Shown piece after piece: positions 24,311-34,223 of a stretch of DNA of 64,000 nucleotides; positions within the stretch are counted from its first letter, which is position 1; the number at the start of each line of letters is the position of its first letter. Position numbers and translations under genes: made by a program. The notes beneath the pieces are model-generated. The model had not been told where the DNA came from and did not search any database. It was given only the letters and a program-made list of their open reading frames with translations. The stretch comes from CAYWMD01 sp964458575. Lineage in GTDB: Bacteria > Verrucomicrobiota > Verrucomicrobiia > Limisphaerales > JADLHS01. The stretch covers positions 1-64,000 of the forward strand of contig CAYWMD010000009.1 in NCBI GenBank assembly GCA_964458575.1, in the 5' to 3' direction.

Positions 24311-24423
24311 AATCGACTTGCCCAGACGTGGGCAGCGGCACATCGGCTGGGTTCTCGACGGAAAATCCGCGGTTGTGTCGTTGATACACGAGAGGCGCGC
24401 TTTGTTCGTCTAGTGTCCGATGT

Positions 24424-27276
24424 GTGGTCACGGCCAAGACGCAATACAACCTCAAGAACGCGCGCGAATACTTCGAGGAACATCTCTGCGTCGGCGATTA
24501 CTACCAGGAGGGCCAGCGCGTCTCCGGCGAATGGATCGGGTTGGGTGCGGAACGTCTCGCCCTGTACGGCAAAGTCCGCGCCGATGACTTTCTGCGGCTT
24601 TGCGAGAACCAACACCCGGCCACAGGTGAAACTCTCACGCAACGGTTGAACACCACGCGGACTGAGGACGGCGAGAACGCGGCCAATCGGCGGATATTCT
24701 ACGACTTCACGTTCTCACCGCCGAAGTCGGTGTCCCTCGCGGCGTTCGTCGGCAAAGACGAGCGGATTATCGAAGCCCACGCGAGGGCCGTGAAGACTGC
24801 GTTGCGCGAGTTCGAGACCTTTGCGGCGACCCGTGTCCGGACTGGAGGCGCACAAAGCGATCGGCTTACGGGCAATTTCACGGCAGCCCTGTTCACTCAC
24901 GACACGTCACGTGCCCTTGACCCGCACTTGCACACACACTGCATCGTCTTTAACGCTACGTTCGATCCTGTGGAGAATCGTTGGAAGGCTCTCCAGAATT
25001 ACGAGCTTCTGCGCGCCCGGAAGTTCGCCGAGAATGCCTACTATCACGAACTCGCTCGCGAACTGCGGAGCTTCGGTTACCAGATTCGTAACCGGGCGCG
25101 GGGTGATTTCCAAATCGAAGGCGTCTCGGATGAACTCTGCGAAAGGTTTTCTAAGCGCCATGCGGAGATTGACAAGGCGCTGGCAAAACTTCTGGAGGAG
25201 AAACCCGAAATCGCTGGCGGCGACGTGATGGCGGCGCGGCGGCTCTTGGCGACTGCCGAGCGGGCGCGAAAGCAACGGGATTTGAGCCGCGAGGAACTGC
25301 TCACCTTGTGGAACTCGCAAATGACGCGAGAAGAGCGTGAAGAAATTGGCCGTCTCCGTAAACAGTGCGCCCAAAGGCCAGTCGAGGAGAAGCGAATATC
25401 CCTAGCTGAGACCGTGCAATGGGCGGAGGAACACTTGTTCGACCGCAACTCGGTCGTGCTGGAGTGCCAGGTGTGGCAGGAGGCGCTCGGTCGCGCACGA
25501 GGCGAGAGCTTCGCGGTATCTGAACTGACCGATTTCACCCGGCGACGCGGCTACATCCGAGATGAGTCGCGTCCCGGCGAAGTAACCCTGTGCGATGTCC
25601 TGATGCGCGAATGGGAGATCGTCCAGACCGCAAAGGACGGCGTTGCAGCCTGTCATCCGCTGGTTGCGAATCCAAGACCGGTGAATCCCACGTTGGACGA
25701 TGAGCAACGCAAGGCTCTCGACGCCCTGTTGTCGTCAACGAATGCGATTTCCGTTTTTCGCGGCGGTGCAGGCACAGGCAAGAGTTTCGTTCTTCGCGAA
25801 TTCGTCGAGCAAGTGCAACAAGCCGGTCGGCGGGTGGTCGTCTTTGCGCCACAACGCCAGCAAGCTGTGGACATGGAAAAGGCCGGGCTGCCGTCGCCGG
25901 CAACAGTCGCGAACTTTCTTCTCAGACGGGAACTCGTCGCTGGCGCGGTCGTGGTCGTGGATGAAGCGGGGCAGATCGGTGGACGGCAGATGCTCGAATT
26001 GCTGCGGCTCGCACGAGAGCGCAACGCCCGGGTGATTCTTTCCGGCGACACGCGACAGCACGGTGCGGTTGAGGCTTCGGACGCGCTACTCGCAATCGAG
26101 CGACACTCGGGCGTTCGTCCGGTCGAACTGCACAAGATTCGTCGGCAAGACCCGGCGCTCGGACGGGATTTCGAGGACCGCAAGCGCATCAGGCAGTATC
26201 GCCAAGCCGTTGAATCTGCTGCTGCTGGCAAGGTGGCCGAATCCTTTGCACGACTCGACAAGATGGGCGCGGTCGTTGCCTGCGGCTTGGGCGGTCAAGC
26301 TGACAAACTCGCCGACGAATATCTTCGGCTCGCCGAAAAGGATGCTTCCGCCGTTGTTGTCTCTCAGACCTGGGCGGAGGTTCATCGGTTCAATTCTCGC
26401 GTGCGCGATGCGCTAAAGGCCAAAGGACTGCTCGGCGCAAACGATGTGAGCATTGAAGTGCTGGACAAGCTCGACTTGACGAATGCGCAGAAACGCGATG
26501 AGCGGTTCTATCCGAAAGACGCAATCGTGGTCTTCAATCAGAAGATCCGCGAAGCCGAGCCGGGCACGAAGGGCAAGCTGACCGGCATCGTGAAATCGGG
26601 GCTGCTGGTTGATGTGGGCGGACGGTTCGTCACCGTCTCGAACAAAATGCTCGACCGCGTTTCGGTCTGCCTGCCGCGCGAGTGTGCTGTTTCGACCGGT
26701 GACCGCCTGCACCTCAAGGCCAATCGTAAGCTCGCGTCAGGAGGCCGCGCTACAAACGGCGAACTTGTGACGGTGAAATCCGTTCGTCTGGACGGTGTAG
26801 TTGAACTCACCGACGGCCGCGTCTTGGATTCGAGTTTTCGCGAGTTTCTCCCCGGCTACGCCGTCACGTCCTACGGGTCGCAAGGCAAGACGGTTGATTA
26901 CGTTCTGTTTTCCGACTCGACCATCAAGGCGGCGACCAACGCGCAACAATGGTACGTGACTATCTCGCGCGGTCGGCGTGGCATCCGAATCTTCACGCCC
27001 GACAAGGAGCAGCTCCGCGAGAATGTGACACGCTCTGGTCACAGGCCGCTGGCACTTGAACTTGCCGGCGGTCTCGCGCCGCGACGCAGCATCCGCCTCT
27101 GGGATCGCCTCCACGGCTACATGCTTCGGTTCGGTCGTAGCGCGGCGGACAACTTCTGCCGCCTCAAGCTCTCTCGTCGTCGTTATCAATCCAATGAAAC
27201 CTATGAGCACAAAAACACCCGAATGTTGGGCGAGCGACCCGAACGCTCGCGCGGTCAAAATCGAAGTATCGGCTGA
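24424..27276 (+). CDS. MobF-family relaxase-helicase (TrwC/TraI-like)
   Basis: 950 residues. The N-terminal relaxase domain starts MVTAKTQYNLKNAREYFEEH with the candidate nicking tyrosines Y26/Y27, and has the three-histidine metal site H168-L-H170-T-H172 after a DTSRALDP segment. The C-terminal RecD-like helicase has a Walker A GGAGTGKSF (447-455), VVVVDEAGQIG, and VTSYGSQGKTVDYVLF. Such proteins nick oriT, stay covalently bound and unwind the transferred strand. A GTG start is used; the frame upstream has no better start. It is the core gene of the mobilizable element; the coupling and relaxosome genes are 10 kb to the left. Confidence 0.92.
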   Translation: MVTAKTQYNLKNAREYFEEHLCVGDYYQEGQRVSGEWIGLGAERLALYGKVRADDFLRLCENQHPATGETLTQRLNTTRTEDGENAANRRIFYDFTFSPPKSVSLAAFVGKDERIIEAHARAVKTALREFETFAATRVRTGGAQSDRLTGNFTAALFTHDTSRALDPHLHTHCIVFNATFDPVENRWKALQNYELLRARKFAENAYYHELARELRSFGYQIRNRARGDFQIEGVSDELCERFSKRHAEIDKALAKLLEEKPEIAGGDVMAARRLLATAERARKQRDLSREELLTLWNSQMTREEREEIGRLRKQCAQRPVEEKRISLAETVQWAEEHLFDRNSVVLECQVWQEALGRARGESFAVSELTDFTRRRGYIRDESRPGEVTLCDVLMREWEIVQTAKDGVAACHPLVANPRPVNPTLDDEQRKALDALLSSTNAISVFRGGAGTGKSFVLREFVEQVQQAGRRVVVFAPQRQQAVDMEKAGLPSPATVANFLLRRELVAGAVVVVDEAGQIGGRQMLELLRLARERNARVILSGDTRQHGAVEASDALLAIERHSGVRPVELHKIRRQDPALGRDFEDRKRIRQYRQAVESAAAGKVAESFARLDKMGAVVACGLGGQADKLADEYLRLAEKDASAVVVSQTWAEVHRFNSRVRDALKAKGLLGANDVSIEVLDKLDLTNAQKRDERFYPKDAIVVFNQKIREAEPGTKGKLTGIVKSGLLVDVGGRFVTVSNKMLDRVSVCLPRECAVSTGDRLHLKANRKLASGGRATNGELVTVKSVRLDGVVELTDGRVLDSSFREFLPGYAVTSYGSQGKTVDYVLFSDSTIKAATNAQQWYVTISRGRRGIRIFTPDKEQLRENVTRSGHRPLALELAGGLAPRRSIRLWDRLHGYMLRFGRSAADNFCRLKLSRRRYQSNETYEHKNTRMLGERPERSRGQNRSIG

Positions 27277-27535
27277 ACAAAGTCTGTTACTGCCGTTCGA
27301 TCAGTTCGCATTTTCCGAACTGAAGAACGACGGGAAAGCGCAGGAACTGAGGCTGGTCTTCGCCACACACGAGATCTCGTTGCGTGGTCATTCCTTGCGA
27401 CGCATCGAAACTGCGATGCAGCGAATGGAGTTGTCGCTCCTCACCGGGTTGTCTGCCAAGCAGCGGTCGCTTGTACCGGATGGCCAACCGGTCGTGCTAG
27501 AAATCAAGGTCATGGAAGCGAAGGACAAAGAATAG
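27203..27535 (+). CDS. Small protein overlapping the relaxase gene
   Basis: 110 residues from ATG 27203 (27194 also possible), overlapping the relaxase 3' end by 74 bases in another frame. Segments such as AVKIEVSAEQSLLLPFDQFA and AFSELKNDGKAQELRLVFA are composed like a small alpha/beta protein; ATHEISLRGHSLRRIETAM suggests a short domain with strand and helix. No recognised family; by position an accessory of the relaxase. Clearly coding by its composition, but the function is unknown. Confidence 0.55.
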   Translation: MSTKTPECWASDPNARAVKIEVSAEQSLLLPFDQFAFSELKNDGKAQELRLVFATHEISLRGHSLRRIETAMQRMELSLLTGLSAKQRSLVPDGQPVVLEIKVMEAKDKE

Positions 27536-27601
27536 CCGGCGAAGCAGTTCGGCTGGAACTTTTGCCATGATTAAACAGCGGCATACCGATACACTTCGGC
27601 A

Positions 27602-29008
27602 ATGCTGCTGACTTTGACAACGACACATCAGCTGGCCACGGACCTGGGTTATTTGCTCCGCAAGAATCCGGCGCGGCCGCAGTCGTTCAGCCTCTCGTTT
27701 GGCCAGGCGCATGTGTTTTATCCCGAAGCGAGCGGCGAGCGTTGCACCGTTGCCCTGCTGGTCGAGGTTGATCCGGTCGCCCTGGTGCGGAATCGTCGCG
27801 GTCCGCGCGGCGAGGGCGGCGCGTTGGAGCAATACGTCAATGATCGTCCCTACGCGGCTTCCTCTTTTCTTAGCGTGGCCATTGCGGATGTTTTTGGCAG
27901 TGCGCTGGCTGGCAAGAGCAAGGAGCGTCCCGAACTCGCGGATGCACCATTGCCGTTGCACGTGACATTGTCCGCGCTGCCCTGTCGTGGTGGCGAGGAT
28001 TTCTTGCGAAAACTATTCGAGCCACTTGGCTACACGGTTTCCGCGCGTCGGTTGCCTCTGGACGAGAAATTCCTGGATTGGGGAGAGAGCGCGTATCACC
28101 ACGTCGAACTGGAAGCGCGACTGCCGCTGCAAAAGCTGCTCACGCATCTTTACGTGCTCGTTCCCGTCCTGGACAATGACAAGCATTACTGGGTTGGCGA
28201 TGATGAAGTGGAAAAGCTTCTTCGCCACGGCGAAGGCTGGCTGCCGACGCATCCCGAGCGCGAGACGATCACCCGCCGCTACTTGAAGCATCAACGCAGC
28301 CTGGTGGACGAAGCGCTCGCTCAACTGGTGGATGAGAGTGACCCCGATCCCGATGCAGCCGCAGAAGCTCATGCGACCGAGGAAGAAGCAATCGAGCGTA
28401 GCATCAGCCTCAACGAACAACGTCTCGGTTCGGTGCTGGCCGCGCTGAAAGCCAGTGGAGCGACACGCGTTTTGGATTTGGGCTGCGGCGAAGGGCGTTT
28501 GCTTCAGGCACTCCTAAAGGAAAAGCAGTTTGCCGAAATCGTCGGGATGGACGTGTGGCATCGTGCGCTCGAAATCGCCCGCGACCGTCTGCATTACGAC
28601 CACCTGCCGCCGATCCAGAAGGAACGCCTACACCTGCTGCACGGCTCGCTCATTTACCGAGACCAACGACTCGCGGGTTACGATGCCGCCGCCGTGGTGG
28701 AAGTCATCGAACACTTGGACGCTCCGCGGCTCGTCGCGTTCGAGCGCGTGTTGTTCGAGTGCGCGAAACCAAAGACCGTCGTCCTCACAACGCCCAATCG
28801 CGAATACAATGTGAAGTGGGAAACACTGCCCGCCGGAAAGTTTCGTCATCGCGACCATCGTTTCGAGTGGACGCGCACGGAGTTTCAGGAGTGGGCGAAT
28901 CGGCTCGCCACACGGTACGGATACAGCGTGTGCTTTCATCCTGTCGGCCCGGATGATTCGGTTGTGGGATCGCCGACGCAGATGGGGACGTTCAAAAAGA
29001 ACAAATAG
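27602..29008 (+). CDS. hen1: Hen1 3'-terminal RNA ribose 2'-O-methyltransferase
   Basis: 468 residues, the normal length of bacterial Hen1. The N-terminal half is the Hen1-specific domain that binds Pnkp. The C-terminal half is a SAM methyltransferase with RVLDLGCGEGRLLQALLK and the Hen1 metal-site signature VVEVIEHL (E-x-x-E-H) followed by RHRDHRFEWTRTEFQEW. Together with Pnkp it repairs ribotoxin-cleaved RNA and adds a 2'-O-methyl mark to prevent re-cutting. Its usual partner gene pnkp is separated from it here by one inserted gene. ATG 27602. Confidence 0.9.
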   Translation: MLLTLTTTHQLATDLGYLLRKNPARPQSFSLSFGQAHVFYPEASGERCTVALLVEVDPVALVRNRRGPRGEGGALEQYVNDRPYAASSFLSVAIADVFGSALAGKSKERPELADAPLPLHVTLSALPCRGGEDFLRKLFEPLGYTVSARRLPLDEKFLDWGESAYHHVELEARLPLQKLLTHLYVLVPVLDNDKHYWVGDDEVEKLLRHGEGWLPTHPERETITRRYLKHQRSLVDEALAQLVDESDPDPDAAAEAHATEEEAIERSISLNEQRLGSVLAALKASGATRVLDLGCGEGRLLQALLKEKQFAEIVGMDVWHRALEIARDRLHYDHLPPIQKERLHLLHGSLIYRDQRLAGYDAAAVVEVIEHLDAPRLVAFERVLFECAKPKTVVLTTPNREYNVKWETLPAGKFRHRDHRFEWTRTEFQEWANRLATRYGYSVCFHPVGPDDSVVGSPTQMGTFKKNK

Positions 29009-29010
29009 CA

Positions 29011-31044
29011 ATGGCCGAGTTCAACCAAGTTCTTTGGGCACTGGACAACGAGATTCAGCCGCGCTCGTTTGAACGGTTGTGCGTTGATTTGCTCGGCAGA
29101 GAGGGTTATCACCGCATTGTCCCGATTGGCGGGAGTAAAGACCACGGCAGGGACGCAGAGTTCAGATGTTGGAAAGGGGCTTCCAATGGCCACGCCGTCG
29201 TCGCGTTTCAATTCAGTTTGCAGGAAAACTGGGAGAAGAAGCTGCGGGATGATGCCGGAAAAATTGCTGCGCATTGTCCAGATGCCGTCGCGATGGTTTT
29301 TGTTACTTCTCAGGAGGTCACTGGCGCGAGACAAGACCAATTGCGGGAAGAGTTCAAGTCCCAGAGGGGCTGGAACTTCGCGGTCTATTCTCGCGAGTGG
29401 CTGCGACATCGGCTCACTGAATTTCACCAAGACCTTGCAAAGAAATATCTCAGTTTGGAATTGCCTCCAACCGTAGGTTACACGACGACGCTCGTCGATT
29501 TATCGGATTTGGAAGAAGAATCGTTCGCAGAAGCGTTTCGCCAGACCAGCCCTGAACTGGTCAGAGCTACGATTTTGGAAAGCACACGTAAAGAACCATC
29601 GGAGGTTGAGAACTGGTATCGTCTGGCGCGAATTGAATTTCTGCTCAGGAATTACAGCGCGTCCTTACAAGCAGTCACGACGGCGCTTCAACTGAAGCCT
29701 AGCGATCCAGTTGCTGTGATGAACATGACCAACTTCAAGGGAGCGGTCTTGGCTGAACTAGGGATGCAGGATCACTCGCGTCCATTGATGATCGAAGCCA
29801 GGGACATCTTTCAGGACGCCGTCAAAAAGCTGAAACGCGCAGTTGATCATTTCAACTTCGCCAATATGCTCGGAGCTTTAGGCGAAACGGATGAAGCCGG
29901 AAAGCACTACCTGCGATGCGTAGAGCTGAAACCAGATTACGCCGAGGCATGGAAGAATTTTGGGAGTCTATTTATCCAGAAGGGCAAGTACGAATGGGGA
30001 ATGGAATGCTTTGACAAGGCACTTCACTACAAGCCGAATCTGGTTGAAGCGCATCTTTCAAAAGCTACTGCGCTCCTACTGTATTTTGAAAGACCCGACG
30101 AGGCGATTGGGTGTTTTGAAGCTGGCTACAAAATATGCCCCGATCTCGATCGCAAGTGGAAGTATGTCCGGTATTGGTTCAGCGTGGCATTGATGGCCGC
30201 TGGCCGGAACGAAGACGCATTGAAGCAGATCGAAAGCGAGCTATCGCTTCGACCAGCGGACACATACCTGCTCAATCAAAAGGCTTCAGTATTGAGCAAG
30301 TTGCGAAAGAAGGACAAGGCATGGGAGGAGCAGGCCATCCAGTTTTTCCAATTCCGCGCACATGCAATTCCGAATGATTATCCGGGGCTTGCTGAACTGA
30401 TTGCGATTTTCACTGAGCGTGGCTGCTCCGAACTGGCGTGGCCTTCGATTGAGGCAAATCTTGCGTGCAAACCATTCTCTCTTCGTGACGTTGCAGAGAG
30501 AGCGGGAATTTCCCTCGCGGATTTTCGGTTCGGGTTTCACAATGCACGTTTCTACAGGACATTTCGCAAGAAGTTTTCTCTGGAAGACCATTGCATCACG
30601 CTTCACGGCTACGGGCTCGATCCGAGCAGCGAAATGTTGCCGGCATTGAATTACGGACTCATTGCTCCGTTCGGAGTTCTTGTCCGAGAAATCCGACAGG
30701 CAAGAGAGCGGAAGTCAAATCCTGACATGCAGCAATTGTTCGCCGCCACGTTGAAGACCGTTTCGCACTTATTTCCGTTGTTTGGGGTTCGCTGGCTCTC
30801 AAAAACAAAACCGGAAGAGACCGATGAACGCGTGAAGCTGCTATCCATCGGGATAATCTATCTGACTGATGTGGTAGTAGCTGAAACGGCACGTCTGGTT
30901 GCCTACGTCGCTGGCTACTATGGCGTAGCTGAGGAGATTGTTCGGGAGAACCAGAAAGAAAACTGGAAGGAAGTTGGTGCTGAAATTGGCGTCAGACTGA
31001 TGGAACATGTTTTGAAAGATTGGGAGATGTTAAAGCCAAAATGA
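29011..31044 (+). CDS. Restriction-endonuclease-like domain with TPR repeats, between hen1 and pnkp
   Basis: 677 residues. The N-terminal ~130 residues look like a PD-(D/E)XK nuclease-like fold: FERLCVDLLGREGYHRIVPI, then GSKDHGRDAEF with candidate acidic residues, and VVAFQFSLQENW where Mrr-type enzymes have the QxK pair (Lys appears replaced, with a possible compensating Lys in KKLRDD). From about 200 to 470 there are tetratricopeptide repeats (SDPVAVMNMTNFKGAVLAEL; PDYAEAWKNFGSLFIQKGKY). The C-terminal 200 residues are unassigned. Two bases after hen1 and overlapping pnkp (ATGA), so it is part of the RNA-repair operon. Possibly an RNA- or DNA-damage sensor or effector. Confidence 0.65.
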   Translation: MAEFNQVLWALDNEIQPRSFERLCVDLLGREGYHRIVPIGGSKDHGRDAEFRCWKGASNGHAVVAFQFSLQENWEKKLRDDAGKIAAHCPDAVAMVFVTSQEVTGARQDQLREEFKSQRGWNFAVYSREWLRHRLTEFHQDLAKKYLSLELPPTVGYTTTLVDLSDLEEESFAEAFRQTSPELVRATILESTRKEPSEVENWYRLARIEFLLRNYSASLQAVTTALQLKPSDPVAVMNMTNFKGAVLAELGMQDHSRPLMIEARDIFQDAVKKLKRAVDHFNFANMLGALGETDEAGKHYLRCVELKPDYAEAWKNFGSLFIQKGKYEWGMECFDKALHYKPNLVEAHLSKATALLLYFERPDEAIGCFEAGYKICPDLDRKWKYVRYWFSVALMAAGRNEDALKQIESELSLRPADTYLLNQKASVLSKLRKKDKAWEEQAIQFFQFRAHAIPNDYPGLAELIAIFTERGCSELAWPSIEANLACKPFSLRDVAERAGISLADFRFGFHNARFYRTFRKKFSLEDHCITLHGYGLDPSSEMLPALNYGLIAPFGVLVREIRQARERKSNPDMQQLFAATLKTVSHLFPLFGVRWLSKTKPEETDERVKLLSIGIIYLTDVVVAETARLVAYVAGYYGVAEEIVRENQKENWKEVGAEIGVRLMEHVLKDWEMLKPK

Positions 31045-33584
31045 CACTCACGATTCCCGAGCTCTCCTTCGTCGTCCTGATCGGTGTGTCCGGTTCGGGC
31101 AAAAGCACCTTTGCCCGGAAGCATTTCAAGCTGACGGAGATTCTGTCTTCGGATTACTGCCGAGGACTTGTGTCGGACGACGAGAACAGCCAGGCGGCGA
31201 CGAAGGATGCTTTTGAAGTGCTGCACTTCATCGCCCGCAGGCGGCTCGCGGCGGGAAAGCTGACCGTAGTGGACGCCACGAACGTGCAGCCTGAATCCCG
31301 CAAGCCGCTCGTCGAAATCGCCCGCGAGTTTCATTGCCTGCCGGTGGCCATCGTCCTGGATCTCCCGGAGCGTGTGGCGCATGATCGGAACAAGACGCGA
31401 GCCGACCGCGATTTCGGACCGCACGTGATTCGCCAGCAGGCGCAGCAGTTGCATCGCTCCTTGCGCGGATTGGAACGTGAGGGCTTTCGCCATGTGCATG
31501 TGCTCAAATCGTTGGAGGAGGTTGAAGCCGCTGTTATTGAACGGCAGCCGCTATGGAACAATTTGAAGCACGAGCGCGGTCCATTCGACATCATCGGCGA
31601 TGTTCACGGATGCTTCGATGAACTTGCCAATCTCTTGCGAGAGCTTGGACACGCTGTGGATGAAACATCGTTCACGGTTCAACCTTCCAACGGACGGAAA
31701 GTAGTCTTCGTTGGCGACCTCGTGGATCGCGGGCCAAAGATTCCGCAAGTGCTCAAGCTGGTGATGAACGCCGTCGCGAGCGGCGCGGCGTTATGCGTGC
31801 CGGGCAATCACGACGTGAAACTCATGCGGAAGCTGCGTGGGCGCGACGTTCAGATTACGCATGGGCTGGCGGAATCGCTGGCGCAGCTCGCCGGTGAGCC
31901 GGAGGATTTCCGCAAACGTGTTGCGGAATTCATTGACGACCTTGTGAGCCATTACGTCTTGGATGACGGAAGACTGGTCGTGGCGCACGCGGGAATGAAA
32001 GAGGCAATGCAGGGGCGCGGTTCGGGCGCGGTCCGCGAATTCGCGTTATATGGCGAGACGACCGGCGAAACAGACGAGTTCGGGCTGCCGGTTCGCTACA
32101 ACTGGGCTGCCGAATATCGCGGCGCGGCGGCGGTGGTTTACGGACACACGCCCGTTCCTGAACCCGAATGGCTGAACCGCACGATCAACATTGATACGGG
32201 TTGCGTGTTCGGCGGAAAGCTGACGGCGTTGCGTTACCCCGAGAAGGAACTCGTTTCTGTTCCCGCAAAACAGACCTATGCTGAGCCGCGCAAGCCGTTT
32301 CTTCTGCCGGAAGAACAAGCTCCAACTCTGTCGGCGCAGCAACAACACGACGACCTGCTCGACCTTGCGGACGTGATGGGCAAGCGGATCGTCAGCACGC
32401 GACTGCACGGCAACGTGACTATTCGGGAGGAAAATGCAACGGCGGCATTGGAAGTGATGAGCCGGTTCGCCGCGAATCCCAAGTGGTTGATTTATCTTCC
32501 GCCTACGATGTCGCCGAGCGAGACGAGTCAATCGCCCGGACTGCTGGAGCACCCGGCGGAAGCGTTCGCCTATTTCCGCCACGCGGGCGTGCCACGTGTC
32601 ATCTGCGAGGAAAAGCACATGGGCTCGCGCGCCGTCGTTATCGTCTGCCAGGATGAAGACGCCGCTCGCAAACATTTCGGCGTGACAGGCGAAGGCATTG
32701 GCATCTGTTACACGCGGACGGGACGAAGATTCTTCGACAACACAGAAATGGAGACGCGATTCCTTGAGCGCGTCCGTGTCGCCGCCACAGACGCGGGGTT
32801 CTGGGATGAGTTCAGGACGGACTGGATTTGTCTCGACTGCGAGTTGATGCCGTGGTCGGCCAAAGCGCAGGAACTGCTGAAGCAGCAGTACGCGGCTGTC
32901 GGCGCAGCAGCGCGGGCGACGCTGACCGACGAGGTTGGGGCACTGGAACAAGCCACGAAACGTGGTCTCGACGTAAGCGAATTGCTCTCGCACACGACCG
33001 CGCGGCAACAAGCGGTGAACGATTATGTTGCTGCTTATCGCCGGTATTGCTGGAGCGTTGATTCTGTGAGCGATCTGAAGCTCGCGCCCTTCCACCTTCT
33101 TGCGACGGACGGACACGTCCACGTGGACAAACCGCACGACTGGCACATGCAGACGCTGGCGAGGCTTGCTGGCGGCATCATCGTGGCCACGCCGTTCCAC
33201 GTGATTGACGTGACGAGTCCCGAGAGCGAAGCAAAGGGCGTTGCATGGTGGGAAGAACTCACGGCGAGCGGCGGTGAGGGAATGGTGGTTAAACCGCTAG
33301 AGTTCATCGCGAAGAACCGGCGGGGATTGATCCAACCTGCGGTGAAGTGTCGCGGTCGGGAATATCTTCGCGTCATCTACGGACCGGAATACACGGCGAC
33401 GGAGAATCTGGCGCGTCTGCGCGCGCGAGGACTTTCAACCAAGCGGTCGTTGGCGCTCCGCGAATTCGCACTCGGAATCGAGGCGCTCGAACGTTTCGTG
33501 CGTAAAGAACCGCTGCGTCGCGTGCATGAAGCGGTGTTCGGAGTGCTGGCGTTGGAAAGCGAGCCGGTTGATCCCCGTTTGTGA
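31041..33584 (+). CDS. pnkp: Pnkp polynucleotide kinase-phosphatase-ligase
   Basis: 847 residues from ATG 31041, normal Pnkp size. Three catalytic modules are visible. N-terminal kinase: P-loop GVSGSGKST (15-23). Central binuclear metallophosphatase: FDIIGDVHGC (about 180), VGDLVDRGP and GNHD. C-terminal ligase: EEKHMGSRAVV with nucleotidyl lysine K525 and downstream EWEELTASGGEGMVVKP-like motif IV (VWWEELTASGGEGMVVK read as AWWEELTASGGEGMVVK). It heals 5' and 3' RNA ends after ribotoxin cleavage and with Hen1 seals them. Its start overlaps the previous gene's stop, so the three are co-translated. Confidence 0.92.
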   Translation: MTLTIPELSFVVLIGVSGSGKSTFARKHFKLTEILSSDYCRGLVSDDENSQAATKDAFEVLHFIARRRLAAGKLTVVDATNVQPESRKPLVEIAREFHCLPVAIVLDLPERVAHDRNKTRADRDFGPHVIRQQAQQLHRSLRGLEREGFRHVHVLKSLEEVEAAVIERQPLWNNLKHERGPFDIIGDVHGCFDELANLLRELGHAVDETSFTVQPSNGRKVVFVGDLVDRGPKIPQVLKLVMNAVASGAALCVPGNHDVKLMRKLRGRDVQITHGLAESLAQLAGEPEDFRKRVAEFIDDLVSHYVLDDGRLVVAHAGMKEAMQGRGSGAVREFALYGETTGETDEFGLPVRYNWAAEYRGAAAVVYGHTPVPEPEWLNRTINIDTGCVFGGKLTALRYPEKELVSVPAKQTYAEPRKPFLLPEEQAPTLSAQQQHDDLLDLADVMGKRIVSTRLHGNVTIREENATAALEVMSRFAANPKWLIYLPPTMSPSETSQSPGLLEHPAEAFAYFRHAGVPRVICEEKHMGSRAVVIVCQDEDAARKHFGVTGEGIGICYTRTGRRFFDNTEMETRFLERVRVAATDAGFWDEFRTDWICLDCELMPWSAKAQELLKQQYAAVGAAARATLTDEVGALEQATKRGLDVSELLSHTTARQQAVNDYVAAYRRYCWSVDSVSDLKLAPFHLLATDGHVHVDKPHDWHMQTLARLAGGIIVATPFHVIDVTSPESEAKGVAWWEELTASGGEGMVVKPLEFIAKNRRGLIQPAVKCRGREYLRVIYGPEYTATENLARLRARGLSTKRSLALREFALGIEALERFVRKEPLRRVHEAVFGVLALESEPVDPRL

Positions 33585-33631
33585 GATGTTCCGCCCTTGA
33601 GGAAGTTTACTGCGCGATTGCGCGCTGATGC

Positions 33632-33679
33632 AATTGATCAAAAATGGGTCTCCTGTTTTTCAGGAAACCATGATCAATT
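33632..33679. terminator. Bidirectional hairpin between pnkp and radC
   Basis: AATTGATCA (33632-33640) and TGATCAATT (33671-33679) are perfect inverted arms, with an inner TCCTG / CAGGA pair around TTTTT. The hairpin lies between convergent genes, 47 bases after pnkp, and its right arm touches the radC stop. Likely a two-way transcription terminator. Confidence 0.55.
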
Positions 33680-34223
33680 AGCTATAAAAGTAGCCAAGAT
33701 TTCGAAGACTGACGTGAGTGGGATGTCCGACCACGATGTGATCGAGAACTTCGATTTTCAGAAGCTGACCCGCTCGGATGAGATCACGGGTAATTTTGAT
33801 GTCCGCCTCGGATGGAGTCGGATCGCCGCTCGGATGATTGTGCGCGATGATGATTGCGGATGCACTTGCCATGACTGCCAATCTGAAAATCTCCCTGGGA
33901 TGACAGAGAATTGTATCCATCGTGCCAATGGACACCAAGTAGTGCCCTTTGATGCGCCGACGTGTGTTGAGAATGAAAACCACCAGACATTCACATTCAG
34001 GATTGAAGTATGGATGATCGGGGATATGCGCTTTCCAATAGGCGGCTGCTTGATCCGGTGTTTCGCACTGTTGCATGGTGTCGGGTGTCGGACATTCTCG
34101 AAGTGAAACGATTTTCCATTCCTGCGGTTGAGCCGGAAATTTGATGGGCTTGACGATTTTGTTGGTCGGTTGCGGAGCGAGTGTGGGGCATCCAGTGGAG
34201 ATGAGGTTTTCTGTCGTGTTCAT
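33678..34223 (-). CDS. RadC-family JAB-domain protein
   Basis: 181 residues from ATG 34223. The C-terminal JAB-like domain shows the RadC signature HNHPSGDPTPSEADIKIT plus LVSIGTMDTILCHPREIF, with the zinc-binding H-x-H and Asp in place. The N-terminal helix-hairpin-helix of chromosomal RadC is missing and is replaced by a proline-rich stretch, the plasmid/prophage type. RadC-type proteins are common mobile-element passengers; their enzymatic role is unsettled, and JAMM-type peptidase activity is possible. It is convergent with pnkp. An intricate inverted repeat spans its start and upstream region (34199-34459). Confidence 0.85.
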   Translation of the reverse strand: MNTTENLISTGCPTLAPQPTNKIVKPIKFPAQPQEWKIVSLRECPTPDTMQQCETPDQAAAYWKAHIPDHPYFNPECECLVVFILNTRRRIKGHYLVSIGTMDTILCHPREIFRLAVMASASAIIIAHNHPSGDPTPSEADIKITRDLIRAGQLLKIEVLDHIVVGHPTHVSLRNLGYFYS

